From NCBI RefSeq assembly GCF_001667585.1, contig NZ_LZJZ01000135.1:39697-103696 (forward strand): a stretch of DNA of 64,000 nt. Reading direction: 5' to 3'. The position numbers and the translations under genes were made by a program. Of this stretch, positions 58,033-64,000 are shown piece after piece. Under the pieces are notes generated by a model that was not told the origin of the DNA, searched no databases, and worked only from the letters and a program-made list of their open reading frames with translations. The stretch comes from Mycobacterium sp. E2733 (GTDB lineage: Bacteria; Actinomycetota; Actinomycetes; Mycobacteriales; Mycobacteriaceae). Positions within the stretch are counted from its first letter, which is position 1. Each line of letters opens with the position of its first letter.

Positions 58033-60465
58033 TCAACGGTAATCGGGAGCTGCGGGTGCGCGGGATTGGTGGTGGTCCAGCCAGTAGTAGGCCGCGAGTT
58101 TGACCCGGTCGTTGAACAGGAACCACACCACGGCGTAGGCCCACACCAGACTGGCCCACCGCCATCCCAGTGGGCTCATGGCCACGCCGTAGACGGCGAT
58201 CAGGGTCGCGATCGTTTGCGCGGTGATGACTGCCCCCAGCAGCAGTGGCGCCGGCGCGGGCCGTGACCAGAACGGGCCGCGCGAGCGAGTGAGGAAGATG
58301 GTCAGCTGACCGGCGACGGACAGTTTGAGGTAGATCATGGTGCGGATGACGTCGTGGCTGAGCCCGAAGACTTTGTCCGCGAGGAAGAACAGGGTGAAGG
58401 TCGCGATGACGCCGATGACGCCCAGCACAGTGGCGATGGTCAGCACTGCGCGCATGTCCCATTTGACGGGCTTGGGTGAACCCCGCACGTGGTCGTAGGC
58501 AATGGACAGGATCGCGCCGTCGTTGAGCAGTGCGAGGAACACGATCATCGCGGCGGTGACCGGGAAGAAGTTCATCAACACCACCGCGAGGGTGATCAGC
58601 AGCAGCACCCGGATGGTCTCGGCGATGCGGTAGGTGGCGTAGCTGGTCAGCCGGGCGAAGATCTCACGGGCCAGGCCGACCGCGGCCAAGATCACCGATA
58701 ACCCGGGTGCCAGCAGGACCACGTCGGCGGCCGCGCGGGCCGCGTCGGTGGCCCCAGACACCGCGATGCCGGCGTCGGCTTGTTTGAGTGCCGGGGCGTC
58801 GTTGACGCCGTCGCCCGTCATCCCGACGATGTGCCCGCGGGCCTGCAATAGCCGCACGATGTGGTACTTGTGCTCGGGATAGACCTGCGCGAACCCGTCG
58901 GTGGCTTCCACCCGGGCGCCCAAATCGTCGTCGCTGGCGCCGCCGTCGAGAATGGCGGCATCCAGGATCTGCTCCCCCAAGCCGACCTGGCGGGCGATTT
59001 CGCGACCGATGGCGACTTGGTCCCCGGTGACCATCTTGACGTCGATGCCGAGTTCCTTCGCGGCCGTGATGGTCGCCGCGGAGTCTTCGCGGGGCGGGTC
59101 GGCCAACGCCAGCACCCCCATCAGCCGCCAGGCGCCGTCGCCATCCGTTTGCGCCACGCCGAGGGATCGATATCCGCGGCTGGCGAACCGTTCGACCACG
59201 CCGGAGACCTCGGTGGCCGCGCCGTCACCGCCACACAACGCCGAGATGACCTGGGGCGCGCCCTTACTCACCCGGAACTCATGACCGTCGGCGTCGCACA
59301 CCAGCGCCTCGGTGCGCTTGCTGACCGGGTCGAACGGAATAAACTCCGCCACCCGCACCGCAGGTCGTTCGCCAGCGGCAGCGATCACCGCCAGATCGAT
59401 GAGGTCGTTGTCTTCGGCGCGCGACGCCAGCGCGGCAACCACGAGCATCTCGTCGTCGCTGACTCCGGAGGCCGTCCAGCGGGCGGCCAGCGCGAGACGG
59501 TTCTGGGTCAGTGTCCCGGTCTTGTCCGAACACAACAGGTCGATACCGCCGAGCTCCTCGACCGCGGGCAGATGGCTGACCACGGCCTCGTGCCGCGCCA
59601 GCTGGCGCGCGCCGATGGCCATGGTCACCGACAGCACCGCCGGCAACGCCACCGGGATCGAAGCGATGGTGACCACCAGCGCGAACTCCAGGGTCTGCAG
59701 CACGGGATTGGCCCGCACCAACGAAACCACGACCGTCAATGTCACCAGGACGAGCGCGATCACGATCAGGTAGTTGGCGATGCGCAACACCGCGCGCTGG
59801 AAGTGACTGACGGTGCCCGCCGTTTCCACCAGCGCGGTGGTCTTCCCCATAAACGACGACGCCCCCGTGTTGCACACCAGCGCGTCGGCCTCCCCGCGCA
59901 CAACCACCGACCCCGAATACAAACTCTGGCCCTGCCCACGGCTCACGGCCAGCGATTCCCCGGTCAGCGCCGACTGATCCACCTCGAGCGTGACGTCATC
60001 GAGCACCCGCAGATCGGCAGGCACCACATCACCGAGACGCACCCGCACCACATCACCGGGCACCAACTCACGCACCGCCACTGTCACCCACGCGGCGTCG
60101 CGCAACACCCGCGCCGAGGAAGCCAGCCGCTGCTTGAGCGCGGCGATCGCGTTTGCCGCCTGGTGCTCCTCGAAATAGGCCACCACCCCGTTCATCGCCA
60201 ACAGCACCCCGATGATCACCGCATCGGTCCAATGCCGAGCAGCCAGCGACAACGCCAGCGCGACCTCGATCATCCAAGGGATCGGCGCCCAGAAATACCC
60301 CAGAAAGACCAGAATCGGGTTGTGATGCGGCTCAGCAATCTCGTTGGGCCCGTAACGCTGCAGCCGCGATCGCGCCTGCGCCGACGTCAATCCCTGCGCC
60401 GAGCTGTCCAGCTCGGCCAGCGCCTGCGGCAGCGGCATGCTCACCAGTTCGTCATCGGTCTGCAC
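58033..60465 (-). CDS. Plasma-membrane H+-ATPase-type (P3A) P-type ATPase
   Basis: An 810-residue cation pump of the P3A type otherwise best known from plants, fungi and some archaea. N-terminal actuator domain with TGES (168-171), M4 motif SIPVALPAVLSVTMAIGA, phosphorylation site CSDKTGTLT (Asp 314), hinge VGMTGDGVNDAPALKQADAG, and the M6 LLNDGAILSIAYD that holds the Asp equivalent to Asp 684 of plant AHA2, which is essential for proton transport. About ten membrane segments. There are no heavy-metal-binding N-terminal domains. The GTG start has AAGGAGA six bases upstream. A methyltransferase follows, overlapping in transcript. Likely role: proton extrusion and pH or membrane-potential control. 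Confidence 0.92.
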   Translation of the reverse strand: MQTDDELVSMPLPQALAELDSSAQGLTSAQARSRLQRYGPNEIAEPHHNPILVFLGYFWAPIPWMIEVALALSLAARHWTDAVIIGVLLAMNGVVAYFEEHQAANAIAALKQRLASSARVLRDAAWVTVAVRELVPGDVVRVRLGDVVPADLRVLDDVTLEVDQSALTGESLAVSRGQGQSLYSGSVVVRGEADALVCNTGASSFMGKTTALVETAGTVSHFQRAVLRIANYLIVIALVLVTLTVVVSLVRANPVLQTLEFALVVTIASIPVALPAVLSVTMAIGARQLARHEAVVSHLPAVEELGGIDLLCSDKTGTLTQNRLALAARWTASGVSDDEMLVVAALASRAEDNDLIDLAVIAAAGERPAVRVAEFIPFDPVSKRTEALVCDADGHEFRVSKGAPQVISALCGGDGAATEVSGVVERFASRGYRSLGVAQTDGDGAWRLMGVLALADPPREDSAATITAAKELGIDVKMVTGDQVAIGREIARQVGLGEQILDAAILDGGASDDDLGARVEATDGFAQVYPEHKYHIVRLLQARGHIVGMTGDGVNDAPALKQADAGIAVSGATDAARAAADVVLLAPGLSVILAAVGLAREIFARLTSYATYRIAETIRVLLLITLAVVLMNFFPVTAAMIVFLALLNDGAILSIAYDHVRGSPKPVKWDMRAVLTIATVLGVIGVIATFTLFFLADKVFGLSHDVIRTMIYLKLSVAGQLTIFLTRSRGPFWSRPAPAPLLLGAVITAQTIATLIAVYGVAMSPLGWRWASLVWAYAVVWFLFNDRVKLAAYYWLDHHQSRAPAAPDYR

Positions 60466-60575
60466 CGCTATCTCCTTCGCCTTTGGTCCGGCGATTCGGC
60501 TCTTGTTCTGGCTGAACTTTGGCGCGTGGTGTCAGGATCGATCGTCTCCCGATACGTGAAAGCGGTTCGAGGCTT

Positions 60576-61058
60576 TCAAACTTCTGCCCGAGGGACGAAC
60601 CGGACGAACGGCAAGCATTCTCCGACGGCGTGGAAGTCGGCGTCCGATCCGTCGACGGGAAATCCCAGTATGCCGGGAAGCAAGTACTTGGCCGCCGTGC
60701 GATGCCGTGACCCGTACCGTACGAAGACCTGTGCCCCCTCCTCCTTGTCGAGCGGTATGGCCGTCACGGGTGTCGTCCGCGTCCCCACTTGGATGGTGAC
60801 GTCCGGGGTGTGCAGGATGTTGCGGTACCACGCGGCAGTAGGTCCCCATCCCGAGGCGACGACATAGCTGTTGCCGTCGTGCTCGGCAACCTCGAGGATG
60901 GTCTGTCGGGGCTTCCCGGACACGCGGCCGGTGTGGTTGAGCAGCAGAAGTCGACTCCCGAACAGCCATCCGAGCCCAAGCCGATAAAGGTGGATAGGAA
61001 TCCGAAAAACGAATCGGGTCAATCCGGCCGGTGGCTGAACGTTCTTGACAATCCTCAC
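60576..61058 (-). CDS. Deazaflavin (F420)-dependent nitroreductase family protein (Ddn-like)
   Basis: A 160-residue protein of the split-beta-barrel F420-binding family that includes M. tuberculosis Ddn. Visible: PIHLYRLGLGWLFGSRLLLL, the N-terminal membrane-associated helix typical of the group, LNHTGRVSGKPRQTILEVAE, YVVASGWGPTAAWYRNILHT (cofactor side), and VTAIPLDKEEGAQVFVRYGS. Probable role: F420H2-dependent reduction of quinones or other electrophiles at the membrane. GTG start. It stands upstream of the H+-ATPase on the same strand, about 110 bases away. Confidence 0.9.
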   Translation of the reverse strand: MRIVKNVQPPAGLTRFVFRIPIHLYRLGLGWLFGSRLLLLNHTGRVSGKPRQTILEVAEHDGNSYVVASGWGPTAAWYRNILHTPDVTIQVGTRTTPVTAIPLDKEEGAQVFVRYGSRHRTAAKYLLPGILGFPVDGSDADFHAVGECLPFVRFVPRAEV

Positions 61059-61485
61059 AATTGGTTACCTCAGCTGCGCGATTCTTTGGCTGTGAGGTCA
61101 GCTCGGCCACCGTCCGCGGGGTGTCCATGGATAGCGCAACCCGTAACCGCAATGCTGTCAACAACGCGTCGGTGATGACATCCCCGACTACATCGTCGCG
61201 TTGTCAACGGTCACTGCGCCTCCCGTCACCGCAAACAATCACCGCGATCCGACACGCCGTACGAACTGACCCAATACAGTAGGCAGATGCAATTATTGCA
61301 CAATGCAATTGTCGCCAGTAGACGTAACTTTCCGGGCAGCGCTCAGCATCGCGCCGCCGCGTGGCCGCGCCGAAATCCTTCTCGGGCTGGCTGGCCGCTC
61401 CGGTCCGATCCGCGCAACCATGACCGCGAAACCCGTTGACACGGAGAGTTATCAATTCAGCCGCAAGCGTTAGCGCTCCTCGGCG
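61059..61485. other. Regulatory intergenic region upstream of the Ddn-like gene
   Basis: About 430 bases without a gene, between the end of the NTF2-like gene and the start of the Ddn-like gene. A candidate minus-strand promoter lies in it: TTGTGC (61303-61298) and TACTGT (61281-61276), spacer 16, roughly 220 bases before the GTG. Two overlapping inverted repeats cover it, GCAATTATTGC (61289-61299) and TTGCACAATGCAA (61296-61308), so the gene could have a long leader and its own repressor. Remaining open frames look random. Confidence 0.45.
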
Positions 61486-61962
61486 CTACGCGTTGGGCTG
61501 CAGAATTTCGTCTGACTCCAGCCGCCCGCCGGCCTGCAGCCAGGCACTCACCACACCGGGCGCATCCCGGTTGGGGTTGTAGATGTCCTCCTCGCTGGAG
61601 AACAACCCGTTCCCGGCGTAGACGAGCCGGGTCCAGTTCGGAAACCAGAAGGGTTCACCGTTGGGATCCGTCGGATGCTCGAGCAGATTCTTGATCATCA
61701 CGACGATGGCGTCGTTGTCCTCGTCGTAGGCGGTCCAGTCGGACGGAAATCGCATGTGCGGGAACGGCGCCATGACGGCGACGATCCAGTCCCGCACGGC
61801 CTCGCGGCCGTGGAACACCCCGTAGTGATGTTCGGTGTAGACGACGTCCTCGGTGAAGAGGTCGGCGAACGGTCGCCAGTCGCCCGAGGCGCTGCACCCC
61901 TCCACGACCCGCGTGTAGTTGTCGAGCGCTTGCTCGATTTCTGCCCTGGTGAATTTGCCCAT
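61486..61962 (-). CDS. NTF2-like / SnoaL-fold protein
   Basis: A 158-residue single-domain protein of the nuclear transport factor 2 superfamily: MGKFTRAEIEQALDNYTRVV, DWRPFADLFTEDVVYTEHHY, GVFHGREAVRDWIVAVMAPF, VVMIKNLLEHPTDPNGEPFW, and a C-terminal strand FSSEEDIYNPNRDAPG. Such folds act as ketosteroid isomerase-, dehydratase- or polyketide-cyclase-type enzymes or as binding proteins. The ATG at 61962 is preferred because TAGTGT lies seven bases before it on the minus strand (leaderless geometry) and homologues begin there; the longer frame upstream has no pattern. Divergent from the SDR gene, a possible pathway partner. Confidence 0.87.
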   Translation of the reverse strand: MGKFTRAEIEQALDNYTRVVEGCSASGDWRPFADLFTEDVVYTEHHYGVFHGREAVRDWIVAVMAPFPHMRFPSDWTAYDEDNDAIVVMIKNLLEHPTDPNGEPFWFPNWTRLVYAGNGLFSSEEDIYNPNRDAPGVVSAWLQAGGRLESDEILQPNA

Positions 61963-61975
61963 GGCGGACACACTA
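61963..61975 (-). promoter_or_regulatory. -10 box for a leaderless start
   Basis: On the minus strand TAGTGT (61975-61970) is followed by seven bases and the ATG at 61962; no Shine-Dalgarno sequence is present. Confidence 0.45.
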
Positions 61976-62020
61976 GAACGTGTTTCGGTTACAGGTCGCT
62001 CGTCTGGATAGGGATATGGC

Positions 62021-62791
62021 ATGAACGTCTTGAAGTTGTTTGATTTGCGTGGCAAGCGGGCGCTGGTGACCGGGGCATCCAGCGGCATCGGCAAGAAAGT
62101 GGCGCAGGCATATCTGCAAGCGGGTGCCGACGTGGCCATCGCGGCGCGGCGAGCCGAGGGCTTGGAACAGGTGGCCCGGGAGATCGCGGCGGACGGCGAC
62201 GGCAAGGTCGTGCCCATCCGCTGCGACGTGACCCAACCCGATCAAGTGACCGACATGCTGGAGCGGGTGACCGCGGAGTTGGGCGGCATCGACATCGCGG
62301 TCTGCAACGCCGGCATCATCAGCGTGAACGGGATGCTTGACATGTCGCTCGAAGAGTTCGACCGCATCCAAACCACCAATGTCACAGGCGTTTTCCTCAC
62401 TGCGCAAGCGGCGGCCAGGGTGATGGTCCGGCAGGGTCGGGGCGGCGCCATCATCACCACTGCCTCGATGTCGGGCCACATCATCAACGTGCCGCAGCAA
62501 GTGGGCCACTACTGCACGTCCAAAGCCGCGGTGATTCACCTGACCAGGGCCATGGCCGTGGAGTTCGCGCCGCACAACATCCGCGTCAACAGCGTCAGCC
62601 CGGGTTACATCCTGACCGAACTCGTGGAGCCGATGACCGAACTTCACCGGTTGTGGGAGCCGAAGATACCGCTCGGGCGGATCGGCCGCCCCGAAGAACT
62701 GACCGGCCTGTACCTATATCTGGCGAGCGAGGCCTCCAGCTACATGACGGGTTCGGACGTCGTGATCGACGGCGGATACACCTGCCCGTAG
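62021..62791 (+). CDS. SDR-family oxidoreductase (Rv1928c-like)
   Basis: Classical short-chain dehydrogenase of 256 residues: LRGKRALVTGASSGIGKKVA (cofactor site), CNAGIISVNGMLDMS, the catalytic set with Ser in TTASMSGHI and YCTSKAAVIHL (Tyr-x3-Lys), and IRVNSVSPGYILTELVEPM, ending GSDVVIDGGYTCP. NAD(P) specificity is not certain from the beta-2 region (IAARRAEGLEQVA; the Arg pair suggests NADP). It corresponds to Rv1928c by position and orientation relative to the DUF2071 gene. It is divergent from the NTF2-like gene. Confidence 0.92.
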   Translation: MNVLKLFDLRGKRALVTGASSGIGKKVAQAYLQAGADVAIAARRAEGLEQVAREIAADGDGKVVPIRCDVTQPDQVTDMLERVTAELGGIDIAVCNAGIISVNGMLDMSLEEFDRIQTTNVTGVFLTAQAAARVMVRQGRGGAIITTASMSGHIINVPQQVGHYCTSKAAVIHLTRAMAVEFAPHNIRVNSVSPGYILTELVEPMTELHRLWEPKIPLGRIGRPEELTGLYLYLASEASSYMTGSDVVIDGGYTCP

Positions 62792-62792
62792 C

Positions 62793-63566
62793 TCACGCGA
62801 CCACGATGCGGCGGCCGAAACGGGTCCGCACACCGGGCGAGAACAGCGCGCGCAACCGCTCGCCGGCGGGGCGCACCGTGCTGGCCGCCACCAGCTCGTC
62901 GTCCAACTCGAGGATGTCGGCCGTGTGTAGCGGCCAGGTTTCGTGCTCGTTGGGTATCCACCAGGTGCGGCCGGCGGTGCGAGTATGCGCACCCCATCGG
63001 GCGGTGAGCCAGATTTCCAGCGGTGTCGGTTCGACCGGGGCGCCGATGGCGATCTCGACCCGATTGCGCAGGCCGCGGCGAGGCCACCGGCGCACGCTGT
63101 CATACCTGATGCGGTCGCAGTGCCGGTTCGTCCGCATTCTCGCCCAGGTATACGGGACACCCAGGCCGACCCGGGTGAGCGGGACGACGGCGAGGCGCGC
63201 CGTTTCCAACGACCGGAACAGCACACCGTGCCGGCCGGAGTCGTCGACGGAATACAGCCGGACGTTGGTCTCCGGGAAGCTACCGAAGTACGGAAGTGGC
63301 AGCGCGGAGCCAACTTTGGTGCTGCCCATGACGAATGGGACCAACCCGACGTAGGTCATCCCGTCGGCGAAGACATCGGGCCGGGTGCCGGGCGGGTACA
63401 TCGTCTCGACGGCGTCGGGCCGCACCGGCCAATGGATGAAGGTCAGGTCGCGCCAACACTGATCGAAGGTAACCGGCCCGCGAAGCGGCGGTGGGGTGAC
63501 CGGGTATCCCTCGAGGCCATGGCTTGCGAGGGGTTCGGGCGCGGGCACCCCGGGCGTCGCGGTCAT
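62793..63566 (-). CDS. DUF2071 (YqjF-like) protein (Rv1927-like)
   Basis: A 257-residue protein of the acetoacetate-decarboxylase-like DUF2071/YqjF family: VTFDQCWRDLTFIHWPVRPD, ADGMTYVGLVPFVMGSTKVG, PLPYFGSFPETNVRLYSVDD, GVLFRSLETARLAVVPLTRV, LEIWLTARWGAHTRTAGRTW, then WPLHTADILELDDELV. The length equals that recalled for Rv1927, and the neighbour SDR corresponds to Rv1928c, so this is the conserved pair. Function unknown. It starts with a four-base overlap (ATGA) with the gene upstream and converges on the SDR with one base between stops. Confidence 0.88.
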   Translation of the reverse strand: MTATPGVPAPEPLASHGLEGYPVTPPPLRGPVTFDQCWRDLTFIHWPVRPDAVETMYPPGTRPDVFADGMTYVGLVPFVMGSTKVGSALPLPYFGSFPETNVRLYSVDDSGRHGVLFRSLETARLAVVPLTRVGLGVPYTWARMRTNRHCDRIRYDSVRRWPRRGLRNRVEIAIGAPVEPTPLEIWLTARWGAHTRTAGRTWWIPNEHETWPLHTADILELDDELVAASTVRPAGERLRALFSPGVRTRFGRRIVVA

Positions 63567-64000
63567 CCCTCCAACTCCCCGAAGACCTTTCGTTCGATGC
63601 CGGTTTGCGTGCTGGCGGGCAAGACGACGAGGCCCTCGAGCTCCTGACGCGCCAACTCGTATGCCTGCCGGCGTTCCTGCACCGTCGCAGCGGAATCCGA
63701 GGCCACTCGCAGCAGGTTCTGAGCGCGCGCGATCCGCTGCTGGTCGGCTCGGGAGAAGTCGCTGCGGCGTCTGCGAATCGCTTCGGTCTCGGCCGCGCGG
63801 AAGGAGGTCACGTAATCCTCGACGGCGGCCCGGTACTGCGCGGCCGCTTCGCGGTCGTCGAGAAGGTCTTCGGCCTTGGCGGGGCGCAGGAGGTCGGCGC
63901 GGAGTTTGGCTTTGTGGAAGGCGACCGTGAGCGGGTCGCGCATGTCCGTCATGAGCGGAAAGTCGAGCAACTTGGCGACGTCGAGTTCGTACTCGAGCCA
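63563..64000 (-). CDS. Hypothetical helical protein, N-terminus beyond the right edge
   Basis: At least 145 residues; the frame is open to the right edge, so the start is outside the window. The visible part is Arg/Glu/Ala-rich and helical: WLEYELDVAKLLDFPLMTDM, KAKLRADLLRPAKAEDLLDD, REAAAQYRAAVEDYVTSFRA, RRSDFSRADQQRIARAQNLL, RVASDSAATVQERRQAYELA and TQTGIERKVFGELEG. I do not recognise the family. The stop overlaps the DUF2071 start codon (ATGA), so the two genes are co-transcribed and probably coupled. Confidence 0.75.
   Translation of the reverse strand, partial: WLEYELDVAKLLDFPLMTDMRDPLTVAFHKAKLRADLLRPAKAEDLLDDREAAAQYRAAVEDYVTSFRAAETEAIRRRRSDFSRADQQRIARAQNLLRVASDSAATVQERRQAYELARQELEGLVVLPASTQTGIERKVFGELEG

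Overview
The window looks like chromosome from a non-tuberculous Mycobacterium. The base composition is GC-rich, and it carries a PPE protein, mycobacterial-type cutinases, Tat-exported hydrolases, PknH-sensor and DUF4333 lipoproteins, a furA-katG pair whose promoter closely resembles the known mycobacterial one, an L,D-transpeptidase with Ig-like domains and an F420-type nitroreductase. From memory of the M. tuberculosis H37Rv map, the right end (54.7-63.6 kb) follows the order Rv1932 (tpx) / Rv1931c / Rv1930c ... Rv1928c / Rv1927, inverted, with extra genes in between. The species cannot be named from this. I see no rRNA, tRNA, CRISPR array, insertion sequence or phage gene; genes are dense on both strands.

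Layout. 1-11.4 kb: a Tat-type FAD oxidase (cut by the left edge), a Sap/GAP membrane protein, two methyltransferases, an M42 peptidase of the NAGGN osmoprotectant type, two lipoproteins, a CoA-ester lyase, a glucose-6-phosphate dehydrogenase and a flavin monooxygenase. 11.5-19.9 kb: HrpA helicase, an enoyl-CoA hydratase homologue, DUF3253, a cutinase, two alanine/glutamate-rich coiled-coil proteins (one with a CsbD start) divergent from small genes across a Crp-like site. 19.97-22.9 kb: a self-contained ferredoxin / ferredoxin reductase / cytochrome P450 operon. 22.9-26.7 kb: four minus-strand genes (MOSC, DUF732, C39-like peptidase lipoprotein, and a PPE protein ending in a SHOCT-like domain). 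27-36 kb: glycosyltransferase plus methyltransferase, Rieske-FAD oxidoreductase, Ldt, furA-katG with a strong terminator.

36-46.9 kb is rich in envelope-type functions: a DUF1906 hydrolase-like protein, a tight cluster of family-4 glycosyltransferase, methyltransferase and an alpha-toroid protein facing another methyltransferase, a second cutinase, a GH16 hydrolase and two leucine-carboxyl-methyltransferase-like enzymes. The family-4 cluster has a promoter overlapped by a palindrome and is the best candidate here for an uncharacterised pathway. 47-54.6 kb: SOUL protein, an aldehyde dehydrogenase behind a near-perfect 28-bp palindrome, a co-directional acyl-CoA dehydrogenase-like / epimerase / AraC / VOC run, NYN and nitronate monooxygenase genes. 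54.7-64 kb: tpx, a GlxA-type regulator next to a free DJ-1/PfpI protein, an inserted block with a plasma-membrane-type H+-ATPase, then SDR, DUF2071 and an unknown gene cut by the right edge.

A recurring signal is the leaderless start: about a dozen genes have a TANNNT -10 box (or, for furA, CATATT) ending 6-8 bases before the ATG or GTG, with no ribosome binding site. Functions are read from motifs and recalled family knowledge; no database search was run.
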